Source: Vreelandella salicampi (GTDB lineage: Bacteria > Pseudomonadota > Gammaproteobacteria > Pseudomonadales > Halomonadaceae). From it: 64,000 nt of DNA. Positions within the stretch are counted from its first letter, which is position 1, and each line of letters opens with the position of its first letter. The notes beneath the pieces are model-generated. The model had not been told where the DNA came from and ran no database searches. It worked only from the letters and a program-made list of their open reading frames with translations. The stretch is taken from contig NZ_JACCDF010000004.1 in NCBI RefSeq assembly GCF_013415105.1, positions 124,001 through 188,000 of the forward strand, given 5' to 3'. The translations under genes and the position numbers were made by a program. Positions 19,559 to 28,131 of the stretch are shown here, piece by piece.

Positions 19559-19789
19559 GAGGGCAGCGATCACCCCGCTGGTATCGAGCGCTTCGCTAAG
19601 TACCAACCCACCGGCGTCGAAGGTGGTGGCATCACTGCCTAATTTTACGTGAACGGAGCCGTTGCAGGTCGGTGACCAGGCCGGTACGCTTTCAATTTCG
19701 TGGCCTTGTTTATCGCCCATAACCCTTTTCACGTCAATCCCGAGAGATCGGAGGCATTCAACATGACCTGGCTTGAGCGGGACACTCAC
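19559..19789 (-). pseudogene. Truncated IS1380-like transposase N-terminus
   Basis: About 77 residues without a stop. The second half, CNGSVHVKLGSDATTFDAGG followed by LVLSEALDTSGVIAAL, resembles the opening of IS1380-family transposases (residues preceding the DDE core). The rest of the gene is missing: the frame runs into the start of the GST gene and no DDE domain follows. It therefore looks like a left-over end of an insertion sequence between the GST and the terpenoid synthase/P450 pair. The family assignment rests on motif style only. Confidence 0.45.
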
Positions 19790-19818
19790 CTGCTTCCGAC
19801 ATCGGAGATGATGCTGCT

Positions 19819-20877
19819 ATGAGGCCTTCCTCACTCGCCCTACAGGACCGGCTGCTGCCCGGTGTCTCGCGCACGTTTGCCCTGACCATTCCGCAGTTGC
19901 CGATGGCCCTGCGCCCGGCGATCACCAATGCCTATCTCCTGTGCCGTATTGCCGACACGGTGGAAGATAGCACCGCCATGGCGCCCGACGACAAGGACGC
20001 CCATTACCAGCGCCTGCTGGCAGGGCTGAATGACGTCAGCGCTGCGCGAAAGTTCTCTGAAGCGCTGCTCGATACCGGGCTGATACAAGATCCGCTGGAA
20101 CGAGACCTTATCGACCAGACACCCGGCGTGCTGCGCGCCTTCGGCGAACTGCCGGTCGATCAACAAGCGGCATTGCAACACTGCGTCACCACTATGTGCC
20201 AGGGCATGGCCGATTTCGAACGCCTGAAGGACCCGTATGGCCTGGAAGACAGTGGCTGCCTGCGCGACTACTGTTACGTAGCGGCCGGCTGCGTTGGCGA
20301 AATGTTGACCCGCCTGTTCGCCGGCATCCATCCGCGTATCCACGAACAGCGGGAGGAATTTCGGCGCCTGTCGTTGGCCTTCGGCCAGGGGCTACAGATG
20401 ACCAACATTTTGAAGGACGTTTGGGATGATCGCCAGCGCGGCATCTGCTGGCTCCCACGTGACGTCTTCGAGGCGCGTGGCATTGACCTGACACAAACAC
20501 AAAACTGGCAGGACCACCCCGGCTATCGCGACGGTATTCGCTTTTTGGTGGCCGTCGCTCATCATCATCTGCGCTTGGCACAAGACTACACCCTGCGCAT
20601 TCCGGCCTCTGAGGTCGGCATTCGACGATTCTGCAGCTGGTCGATTGGCATGGCGCTCGCAACGCTGCGCAAGATTGCCGATAACCCGGGCTACACAGCC
20701 AGCGGGGAAGTCAAAATCTCGCGGCGGCGCCTGGGCTTAATCGTCGCCACGAATAACCTCTCGGTAGGCAACGATACACGGCTGCGCGGTGTTTTTCGGC
20801 TAAGCCGTTATCGGCTACCCTGCGTTCAGGAACAGGAGATCGGCCCCCTGCTGGCGGGGCATGACGGGAATATATAA
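19819..20877 (+). CDS. Squalene/phytoene synthase-family enzyme
   Basis: 352 residues. Head-to-head trans-prenyl transferases have two aspartate-rich metal sites; here they are D46TVED50 in LLCRIADTVEDS and D200VWDD204 in GLQMTNILKDVWDDRQRG. The opening LLPGVSRTFALTIPQLP and the central CYVAAGCVGEMLT also fit. The DTVED form of the first motif and the substitution pattern lean towards squalene synthase over phytoene synthase (DELVD type). The product, squalene or a C30/C40 relative, cannot be fixed from sequence. No membrane anchor is evident. It is 87 bases upstream of the P450 fusion gene on the same strand, so the two probably act in one isoprenoid route. Confidence 0.85.
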   Translation: MRPSSLALQDRLLPGVSRTFALTIPQLPMALRPAITNAYLLCRIADTVEDSTAMAPDDKDAHYQRLLAGLNDVSAARKFSEALLDTGLIQDPLERDLIDQTPGVLRAFGELPVDQQAALQHCVTTMCQGMADFERLKDPYGLEDSGCLRDYCYVAAGCVGEMLTRLFAGIHPRIHEQREEFRRLSLAFGQGLQMTNILKDVWDDRQRGICWLPRDVFEARGIDLTQTQNWQDHPGYRDGIRFLVAVAHHHLRLAQDYTLRIPASEVGIRRFCSWSIGMALATLRKIADNPGYTASGEVKISRRRLGLIVATNNLSVGNDTRLRGVFRLSRYRLPCVQEQEIGPLLAGHDGNI

Positions 20878-20964
20878 CGACACCAACCACCTTATTCTCA
20901 TTCCGGCGCGGCTTCAGTCGCCTGCGGTGTACTGCTGTCCACGCGCCCAATCAGAGGAATTCGC

Positions 20965-23145
20965 TTGATGACTGCTTCGAAACACACTGAGTCTACCCCT
21001 CCGCCCCCGCCCAGCCTGCCTGGCCAGCCCCTGCTCGGGAACACAATCGAGCTGCTGACCAAGGACGCCAATCGTTTTTTCAGTGAGGCATACGAGAAGC
21101 TCGGCCCCGTGTTTCAGGTCAATTACCTGTTTCGTAATTACACCATCATGGCGGGCCCGGAATCGCTGAATCACCTGCTGGAATTCCGCGAACAGGGCAT
21201 GAGCCGGGAGGCTTTTTTCGGCCCGGTGGACAAACAGATCGGTGGGGTCGTGCTGCTGACGCAGCCCGTCGGTACGTATCAGAATCTGCGCAACCAAGCA
21301 CGTCTCGCGTTTTCCCGTCAGCTGGCCGCGGAGTTTATTCCCGACCTGGTTAACTGTGTGGATGAGGGCCTGGATCGGCATCCGCCGGGCAGCACCGTAT
21401 CGGTCATGGATCTGTGCACGCGCATCAGCTTCGATCAATACAGCCGGTTACTGTGTGGCGAAAGCCTGGACGCCTACTTTGAGACCGCCAACCGCTACGC
21501 GGTGTGGGTCATGAACATTGGCGTGAAGAAGGTGCCGGAGTGGAGCGTCCACCTGCCAGCCTACAAGAAGCTACGGCGCGATGTGATGAAGATGGCGGAA
21601 GACGTACTCACGCGTTATGAAAATCGCCCGGCAGACCATGGCATGCCCTACACGATTCTGGATGCGCTCGTCAGCGCCACAGACGATGACGGCAACCCGC
21701 TGCCGCGCAAGGATCTGATCGCCACGCTGCAATACGGCATTATCGGTACCGTGGTGTATATGAACCGCACCGTTGCCTTCCTGCTGCACGACCTGCTGTC
21801 GAACCCGGAACACTACGAACGCGTGCGCGAGGAAGTCGATGGCGCCTATGCCGACGGGCTGCCGGACAGTCTCGATCTGCGCGGTATGAGCACGCTGAAC
21901 GCGGCGCTCAAGGAGTCGATGCGGCTGCACCCGGTATCCCTCGGCATGCCGTTCATGGTCGATGAACCCTTCGAATTCCACGGCTACAAGATTCCCAAGG
22001 GCCAGTTCTGCGTCTACAGCGGGGTCCCTAACCATTTCAGTGCGGATTTCTATCCAGAACCGCACCGCTTCGATCCGGACCGGTGCCGCGCACCACGCAA
22101 CGAACACAAGCAACGCCGCGCCTACGCCCCTTACGGATACGGCAAACGCGTCTGCCCGGCGGGAGGGCTGGTAGAGACGTGCACGCTGGTGTCGATCAGC
22201 CGCATCATTCGCCGGCGGACGTTCGAGCGCGTACCGGCCAATGACCCGCTGCGGACCGTCCTCGCGCCGCTGCCGGCACCGGATCGCAAATTCCGTATCC
22301 GCTTTATCGACGAGCGCACCGAGCATGAGGCGGGCAAGGCAGATCACTCGCAACTGGCCGTCAACGCGCTCGATGAGCTTTTCGAAAGCGGTCGTCTGGC
22401 GAAACCCGCCATGCGCGAACGGCTGGACCATGTGACCGAACGCCGCCATGAGCCCGGTGATTACATCATCCACCATGGGGAACGCGCCGAGACATTCCAT
22501 GTGCTGATTGAAGGCAACGTTGAGGTGACGTCGGAAGCGGGTGAACACTTGGCCATGTTGGAGCCGGGCAACTACTTTGGCGAAATCGGGCTACTCGGGG
22601 AAGGTCGCAGAACCGCTAACTGCCTGTCGGCGACCCGCACACTGGTACTGGAAATGACGCGGGAGGACTTCCTTACCATTGTACTTAAAGATGACCTGGT
22701 GCCCGGCGAAATCGCGGCAGCGCTGCGCCAGCGCTACCTCACCACCCGGATGCACAAAGCCCTGCCCGCGCTCACGTCAGAACGGCTGCGAGCATTAGCT
22801 GGAACCGGTTCGCTGAAACACTTCGAGGCCGACAACACCATCATTCGCCAGGGGGATGACGCCGACTGGTTTTACATTCTGCTCACCGGGACGGTTGCCG
22901 TGCTGGTCGAAGATGCGAATGGGACACAACAGGTGGCCACGCTTCAGCCTAGCGACCATTTTGGTGAAATCGGTATTCTCGAAGCAAGACCGCGAACGGC
23001 AACGGTAAGGGTTACGCCGGATGGCCCGGTGGAGACCCTGGCCATCCCGCGCGACGCCCTGTTGGAACTGGTGGAACAGGACCCGCAGGCCCGCCGGGAC
23101 ATTGCATCCGTTATTATGGACCGGATCCGTACAGGGGCGCCGTAA
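20965..23145 (+). CDS. Cytochrome P450 fused to two cyclic-nucleotide-binding domains
   Basis: 726 residues. Residues about 20-450 form a P450: ExxR is KESMR (E317, R320), and the haem loop is PYGYGKRVCPAG with the axial Cys at 397. The I-helix (about 256-275, YGIIGTVVYMNRTV) lacks the usual acid-Thr pair. A linker leads into two cNMP-binding domains, about 480-590 and 600-725; each has a phosphate-binding cassette, FGEIGLLGEGRRTAN (Glu540, Arg549) and FGEIGILEARPRTAT (Glu668, Arg678). The architecture suggests a haem enzyme acting on a terpenoid whose activity or location is set by cAMP or cGMP. The neighbouring prenyl synthase supports a terpenoid substrate. A separate ferredoxin/reductase is not encoded nearby. 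Confidence 0.93.
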   Translation: MMTASKHTESTPPPPPSLPGQPLLGNTIELLTKDANRFFSEAYEKLGPVFQVNYLFRNYTIMAGPESLNHLLEFREQGMSREAFFGPVDKQIGGVVLLTQPVGTYQNLRNQARLAFSRQLAAEFIPDLVNCVDEGLDRHPPGSTVSVMDLCTRISFDQYSRLLCGESLDAYFETANRYAVWVMNIGVKKVPEWSVHLPAYKKLRRDVMKMAEDVLTRYENRPADHGMPYTILDALVSATDDDGNPLPRKDLIATLQYGIIGTVVYMNRTVAFLLHDLLSNPEHYERVREEVDGAYADGLPDSLDLRGMSTLNAALKESMRLHPVSLGMPFMVDEPFEFHGYKIPKGQFCVYSGVPNHFSADFYPEPHRFDPDRCRAPRNEHKQRRAYAPYGYGKRVCPAGGLVETCTLVSISRIIRRRTFERVPANDPLRTVLAPLPAPDRKFRIRFIDERTEHEAGKADHSQLAVNALDELFESGRLAKPAMRERLDHVTERRHEPGDYIIHHGERAETFHVLIEGNVEVTSEAGEHLAMLEPGNYFGEIGLLGEGRRTANCLSATRTLVLEMTREDFLTIVLKDDLVPGEIAAALRQRYLTTRMHKALPALTSERLRALAGTGSLKHFEADNTIIRQGDDADWFYILLTGTVAVLVEDANGTQQVATLQPSDHFGEIGILEARPRTATVRVTPDGPVETLAIPRDALLELVEQDPQARRDIASVIMDRIRTGAP

Positions 23146-23152
23146 CGACCCG

Positions 23153-23374
23153 TTAGCGCAGTGGTTTGATGCTGATAAACTTGCCTTCATCAGAGAAGGC
23201 AAGTCGGTAAGTGCCCTGCACGCCGTCACGCGTGACCACCCGGCGGATTGCCTCGGCGGGAAAAATCACCCAACGCCCATCGACACTGCGCGTGCGCACA
23301 TTAGCAATGCGCCCCTCGTAGTGGGCCAAGCACTCATCAAAAGAAAGATGAAGAACAATATCAATACTATGCAT
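23153..23374 (-). CDS. DUF2835 family protein
   Basis: 73 residues matching the small DUF2835 family in its whole length: IDIVLHLSFDECLAHYEG, then RWVIFPAEAIRRVVTRDGV and GTYRLAFSDEGKFISI. Members are short, soluble, beta-rich proteins of gammaproteobacteria with no known function. The gene converges on the P450 gene, seven bases away, and is divergent from the metalloprotease-like gene. Confidence 0.85.
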   Translation of the reverse strand: MHSIDIVLHLSFDECLAHYEGRIANVRTRSVDGRWVIFPAEAIRRVVTRDGVQGTYRLAFSDEGKFISIKPLR

Positions 23375-23525
23375 TACGCTGGTTGGCCCTGTATTGACTC
23401 ACTTAGTACTAATAGCGGTATATTGAATAACGATGTATTTACCCATTTTCGCTTAATTCTTGCAGTCTTCGTGCGGGTCACCGATACTTAATTTTATCCT
23501 ATCGCTACGCTTCCCGGTACGGCTT

Positions 23526-24428
23526 ATGCAAATCTCACCCGTTAGCACTCCATCGACTTACTGGTCTGTCACTGCGACCGAGAACGCGCGCACCAATGCC
23601 GCGCCGCGTGCGGGAGAAGCAACGCTTTCCCAGGCCGATCAACGCAGTATGCCGCCAGGCAATGCCGAGCATCGTGCCGCGAGCCAAAGCACTACTGCCG
23701 CTGAAGAGAGCGCTGGCAGCCGCCGTTCAACAGAACGCGCCACTGACGGCAATCAGGACGTAGCGGGTGAAAAGCGCAGCGAGGATGAAGAGCGCGAATC
23801 CGCCGTTAGCCCTGGCCCCACACGTCCTGACGGCACCCCGCTGGATGATCAGGAAATTCGCCAGCTTGATCAGCTCAAGCGTACCGACCAGGAAGTTCGC
23901 CAGCACGAACGCGCACACGAAGTGGCCGGCGGCGCTTACGCCGGTAGCGCCAGCTACGAGTATGAATCCGGCCCGGATGGCGAGCGCTATGCCGTCGCCG
24001 GCGAAGTCCCGATTGATTACGGCCCGGTGCCCGGTGACCCGCAAGCCACCATCGATAAAATGCAGACGGTCATTTCCGCCGCGATGGCGCCAGCTGAGCC
24101 CTCATCGAAGGATCGCCAAGTCGCCTCTCAAGCACGCCAATACATGCTAGAAGCCAAGCTCGAAGCGGCCATGCAGCAAAGCGAGATGAATAACGCCCGC
24201 GCTGGCGCCGAATCAAACCGCGATGAAAGCGTTGACGATGCCGGCGCGACTGCTCAGGCTGACAGTGCTCCTTCTGCCAATGAAAGCAGCGATGCCATAG
24301 CGGTTATGGCTCCAGACCCGGCAAGTGCCGCGGCGGCACAAGGCAGTTTAGCGGCCGCCTCGGTAGCTCAGCCACCTAACGCCGTTGACCCCACCGCGAA
24401 CCCTGACCCTACCGCCCGCGCCGCTTAA
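23526..24428 (+). CDS. Putative metalloprotease of the SprA-related / CJM1_0395 family
   Basis: About 300 residues from the ATG at 23526. A low-complexity N-terminal half (Ala, Glu, Ser, Arg) precedes the family core: DQEVRQHERAHEVAGGAYAG, in which HERAH (127-131) is a HExxH-type zinc motif, then SASYEYESGPDGERYAVAGE and VPIDYGPVPGDPQATIDKM. The C-terminal tail is again low-complexity, rich in Ala, Pro and Asn. Members are annotated as putative metalloproteases, but function is unproven. No clear signal peptide is seen. A strong terminator follows. Confidence 0.8.
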   Translation: MQISPVSTPSTYWSVTATENARTNAAPRAGEATLSQADQRSMPPGNAEHRAASQSTTAAEESAGSRRSTERATDGNQDVAGEKRSEDEERESAVSPGPTRPDGTPLDDQEIRQLDQLKRTDQEVRQHERAHEVAGGAYAGSASYEYESGPDGERYAVAGEVPIDYGPVPGDPQATIDKMQTVISAAMAPAEPSSKDRQVASQARQYMLEAKLEAAMQQSEMNNARAGAESNRDESVDDAGATAQADSAPSANESSDAIAVMAPDPASAAAAQGSLAAASVAQPPNAVDPTANPDPTARAA

Positions 24429-24443
24429 CGGGCGGGACACAAA

Positions 24444-24481
24444 ACGGGGCGTGGCACATAAGGCGCCACGCCCCGTTTTTT
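24444..24481 (+). terminator. Rho-independent terminator after the SprA-type gene
   Basis: A perfect 12-base stem, ACGGGGCGTGGC (24444-24455) with GCCACGCCCCGT (24465-24476), a 9-base loop and a T-run. It ends the plus-strand transcript of the SprA-type gene. Confidence 0.94.
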
Positions 24482-24551
24482 ATGCCTCTATTTTTCATCA
24501 CTTCTGTTTTGCTCGCCCCTGTTTTGCTAATACCTGCTTTTCTCTCCGTTA

Positions 24552-26288
24552 CTAGTGCGTTAGCGCTTTCCAATCTTCACGTGTTGGCCAATGCGTCAGC
24601 CACATCGGCAATGCTTCTGCCGGCATGGGCCTCGCGATGCCATATCCTTGCGCTAGCTCGCAGCCCAGCGCTATCAGTGCTTTGGCATGGGCGAGGGTCT
24701 CAACACCCTCCGCCAGCATCGGACGATTAAAACGATTCGCCATATAAATGACACTTTCTACAATGGCCATATCGTCTTGGTCGCTCAACATATCGCGCAC
24801 AAAGCTCTGATCAATCTTGATCAAATTCACCGGCAGCTGGCGCAAATGGGTTAACGACGAAAAGCCGGTGCCAAAATCATCGATGGCAAAATTCACCCCG
24901 AGACGCTGACATTCGGCCATGGTTTCAAGCGCCGCCTGGGTATCGTGCATCGCCGCGCTCTCTAACACTTCAAGTTTAAGCATGGCAGGTGGCACATGGG
25001 GGTAGCGCGAAAGCAGCGCGGCTAAGCGCTGACTAAAATCACTCACCAGCAGATGGGTCGGGCTAATATTGACGTTAATCGGCAGGGCAATACCGTTTTT
25101 AGCCCACCGTGTTAGCTGGCGCATGGCGGTTTCTAATACCCACTCACCCAAGTCGATTTCCAGTGAAGAGGCGTCAATTACCGGCAGAAACTGCGCCGGG
25201 GGAAGCAATCCCTGCTCGGGGTGCTGCCAGCGAATCAGCGCCTCAACCCCCACCACTTCTCCGCTGCACATATCCACCTGAGGTTGGTAGTGCAGGCACA
25301 ACTCGTTATTATCCAGTGCGGCAATAAAGCGCTGGCGCTGTTCGTGGCGCACTTGCAGCAAGCGGTCGTGGTCAGGGTCGAAAATGTGGAAGGTATCGCG
25401 GCCGCGCTGCTTCGCCCGGTACATCGCTTGGTTGGCATGGCGCAATAACACGTCGCCCTGGACGGCATCCTGCGGGTAAAACGTCACCCCTAAGCTCGCG
25501 GTTAAATGCACACTTTGCCCTTCGATCATCAACGGCTTGCGAATGGAGGTCAAAAGTTTATCGAAAAATGCCTCATCCACGCCGTGATGCAGCAGCAAAA
25601 CAAACTCATCCCCGCCGACGCGCGCGAGCACGTCGTCACCAAACAGCAGGTGGCTAATACGCTGGGAAAATGTCGACAGCAGCGCATCCCCTACTTGAGG
25701 GCTGAGTTGATCGTTCACTTTTTTGAAGAAGTCGATATCCAGCGAACATACCGCCAGTGTGTTTTCAGTTTTCTCTGCATGCTGCATCGACTCTTGAATC
25801 AGCTGAGTCAAAAGCTGCAGATTGGGCAGGCCCGTCAATGCATCAAAATAAACTTCACGGCTCAAATGGCGCGCGTGGGAGGGAATCGCGGAAAGGTCTG
25901 CCAGCACAATCACGTGGTGGCTTACCTCTCCGTTCGCGTCGCGCACACGGTTGATCGACATCATGCCCGGATAGAACTGGCCATCGTGGCTTTGATAGCT
26001 CACTTGGCTTTTACTACGATCGCGTAGCATCAGCTCTTCGCGCATAAACCGGGTAGTCTGGGTATCGTCAAGCGGGAGAATACTAAAGGCTTCCGGCGTT
26101 TTACCCGCCACGTCTTGCAGGGTAAAGCCAGTCAGCTCGCTAAAAGCGGGGTTGATTTGGGTGACCCGGTTCTCCGCGTCGGTAATGATTATCGCCTCGT
26201 TCGCTTGGCAAAATACCGTTTGCGTCAGGTCTTCAGCTTTGGCCGGCGGTGTCGCACTATAATGGCTCTGCAGTGTCAGTTGACACAT
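24552..26288 (-). CDS. PAS-GGDEF-EAL c-di-GMP turnover protein
   Basis: 578 residues. PAS domain at about 25-135 (NEAIIITDAENRVTQINPAF), GGDEF domain at about 145-305 with intact active site GGDEF (225-229), and EAL domain at about 320-565 with intact EAL (349-351), NVNIS, LEVLES, IDDFGTGFSSL and IKIDQSFV. Both diguanylate cyclase and phosphodiesterase sites look complete, so the net activity cannot be told. No transmembrane segment, so it senses a cytoplasmic signal through PAS. It lies directly downstream of another diguanylate cyclase gene in the same direction. Confidence 0.93.
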   Translation of the reverse strand: MCQLTLQSHYSATPPAKAEDLTQTVFCQANEAIIITDAENRVTQINPAFSELTGFTLQDVAGKTPEAFSILPLDDTQTTRFMREELMLRDRSKSQVSYQSHDGQFYPGMMSINRVRDANGEVSHHVIVLADLSAIPSHARHLSREVYFDALTGLPNLQLLTQLIQESMQHAEKTENTLAVCSLDIDFFKKVNDQLSPQVGDALLSTFSQRISHLLFGDDVLARVGGDEFVLLLHHGVDEAFFDKLLTSIRKPLMIEGQSVHLTASLGVTFYPQDAVQGDVLLRHANQAMYRAKQRGRDTFHIFDPDHDRLLQVRHEQRQRFIAALDNNELCLHYQPQVDMCSGEVVGVEALIRWQHPEQGLLPPAQFLPVIDASSLEIDLGEWVLETAMRQLTRWAKNGIALPINVNISPTHLLVSDFSQRLAALLSRYPHVPPAMLKLEVLESAAMHDTQAALETMAECQRLGVNFAIDDFGTGFSSLTHLRQLPVNLIKIDQSFVRDMLSDQDDMAIVESVIYMANRFNRPMLAEGVETLAHAKALIALGCELAQGYGIARPMPAEALPMWLTHWPTREDWKALTH

Positions 26289-26358
26289 CCGTCTCGGCTC
26301 CTGTGTTGTGTTGACTCCAACGGCATCCGCTCACGCGGCATGCCAAGAAATGCGCCGA

Positions 26359-27684
26359 TCACCATGCGTTTTCTTCTACGTTGTCGGCTTCTGCCTGCGC
26401 GCACGCCACCACGGTATCTCGACCTTGATGCTTGGCAGCGTAAAGGGCTTGGTCCACGCGGTTAATCAACATGTCTTGGGTTTCGCCGAGATGGTACTCC
26501 CCCACGCCAACACTGATCGTGATGCGCAGACCTGAAAACATACGGCTGCGCACGCGCTCGCAAATACGCTCGGCAAAGGTTTCACCCCCTGATTGCTGGG
26601 TGCTGCGCAGCAAAATAGCAAACTCCTCACCGCCCCAGCGCGCCAAAATATCGCTATCGCGCAAACAGCCTTTTATACACACCGCTAACTGCTGCAGAAT
26701 TTCATCACCGACGTCATGGCCGCAGGCGTCATTGACCTGCTTAAAGTGATCAAGATCAAACATCAAAAGCACAAACGGCTGGTGAGCATGGAGGGCATCA
26801 CTGACACACTGGCGTAACGCCGAATCAAAGGCGCGGCGATTATACGCGCCGGTCAAATGGTCACGCGTCGCTTGGTTCTCAAGTTCGTGCTCAATACGCT
26901 TGCGCTCGGCTATGTCGTGAAAGACCGACACAAAATGACGCACCTCGCCATCGGCATCGGTTACGGCGGTAATGGACTGCCAGAGTGGATAAATATCGCC
27001 CCACTTATTGAGGTTCCATATTTCGCCTTGCCAGTGACCGGTTTCGTGCAGTGCTTGCCACATGCGTTGATAAAACGCTTTATCGTGACGCCCGGACTTA
27101 AACAGTTTCGGCGTTTTCCCAATCACTTCCTCGCTGTGATAGCCGGTAATGTCGGTAAACGCCTGATTAACCCGCTTAATAACCATATCAGCATCGGTGA
27201 TCAAGGTGGCTTGCCCGGTTTCAAAGGCAGCCGCCATTAAGCGCAGTTCGTTTTCTTGCTGACGACGGTGGGTAATGTCCTCTTTCACAGCGACAAAGTT
27301 AAGGATCTCGCCCTCAGCGCTTTTTACCGGTGTGATGGTTTGCGCTTCCCAGTAAAGCTCGCCGTTTTTGCGCCGATTTAAAATCTCCCCCTTCCAGACG
27401 TTACCGGCGTGCAGCGTCGCCCACATATCGTCGTAAACGCGATTAGGCGTCATGCCGGATTGAATCAATGCCGGCGTTTTTCCCAGCAGCTCGCCGCGAG
27501 TATAGCCGGTAATTTCCAAAAACCGCTGGTTAACGAACTCAATGCAGCCATCGGCATTGGTAATGGCCGTTGCCACCGGGCTCTGCTCGACAGCGATATA
27601 AAACTGTTCAAAACGCAGGCTCATAACGTCATCATCTGCGGCTTTGTTATCGAGATTGTTATCGTGCTGAGAGGGGGTGTGCAT
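26359..27684 (-). CDS. PAS-PAS-GGDEF diguanylate cyclase
   Basis: 441 residues. Two tandem PAS/PAC units (about 25-140 and 150-265; AITNADGCIEFVNQRFLEIT and ITDADMVIKRVNQAFTDITG) precede a GGDEF domain with an active site GGEEF (351-355). It should make c-di-GMP in response to a PAS-sensed signal. No inhibitory RxxD is seen just before the active site (DSDILARWGG). There is no transmembrane segment. It is 70 bases upstream of the PAS-GGDEF-EAL gene, so the two may share a transcript. Confidence 0.93.
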   Translation of the reverse strand: MHTPSQHDNNLDNKAADDDVMSLRFEQFYIAVEQSPVATAITNADGCIEFVNQRFLEITGYTRGELLGKTPALIQSGMTPNRVYDDMWATLHAGNVWKGEILNRRKNGELYWEAQTITPVKSAEGEILNFVAVKEDITHRRQQENELRLMAAAFETGQATLITDADMVIKRVNQAFTDITGYHSEEVIGKTPKLFKSGRHDKAFYQRMWQALHETGHWQGEIWNLNKWGDIYPLWQSITAVTDADGEVRHFVSVFHDIAERKRIEHELENQATRDHLTGAYNRRAFDSALRQCVSDALHAHQPFVLLMFDLDHFKQVNDACGHDVGDEILQQLAVCIKGCLRDSDILARWGGEEFAILLRSTQQSGGETFAERICERVRSRMFSGLRITISVGVGEYHLGETQDMLINRVDQALYAAKHQGRDTVVACAQAEADNVEENAW

Positions 27685-27838
27685 GGCATTACTCCTGAAA
27701 CTCGTCAGCCCTCGCCCCAGTTTGCGGCGTATATAAGAGAAGCATAGCGAACCCCATACAAAAAAAGGGAGCCACTAAGACGTTTTCATCACGCAGCTTT
27801 TCAAATTATTGATACACGTCAATGGCACGCTGTCTAAC

Positions 27839-27985
27839 TTACGTTACATCCCAAACCAACTCCCGCACCGTCGCTTGGCGCTCCATCACACCGTTAATCG
27901 CAAACCATGCCAGCGCCAGCAGTGGCAACGCCAAGACCAGCGCAAACTTGGCCCACATCGGCGTCCGACTCAAATATTTTATCAA
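27839..27985 (-). CDS. Small membrane ORF; resembles the first 48 residues of a chemoreceptor
   Basis: A 48-codon frame beginning TTG (ATG alternative at 27958) and reading MIKYLSRTPMWAKFALVLAL, then PLLALAWFAINGVMERQATV and a short tail before TAA. A charged start followed by one hydrophobic helix and a polar RQATVREL stretch is what the first transmembrane segment of a methyl-accepting chemotaxis or NIT-domain sensor looks like. Either this is a real small protein or the stump of a deleted chemoreceptor gene. It lies in the 450-base gap between two c-di-GMP genes; the rest of that gap shows nothing else. Confidence 0.35.
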   Translation of the reverse strand: MIKYLSRTPMWAKFALVLALPLLALAWFAINGVMERQATVRELVWDVT

Positions 27986-28131
27986 TCCCCTACCCCTTTT
28001 GATGCTGCATGTGAGTCATGCATGTCACTGATCACATTGTGCCAGCAGTATGGGGATTTTTCATTCCGGGATATTGATTCGCATCACACTATAGTCGCAT
28101 GCAATTTACTTCATTAGCGCGATATTGCTTT

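Noticed and set aside
21571..22548. 325-residue open frame antisense to the P450 gene
   Set aside because: Its content is the antisense shadow of a clear P450-cNMP coding frame and has no recognisable domain or start signals.
23153..23491. Plus-strand open frame continuing past the end of the P450 gene
   Set aside because: It overlaps the DUF2835 gene, which matches a family over its full length on the other strand.
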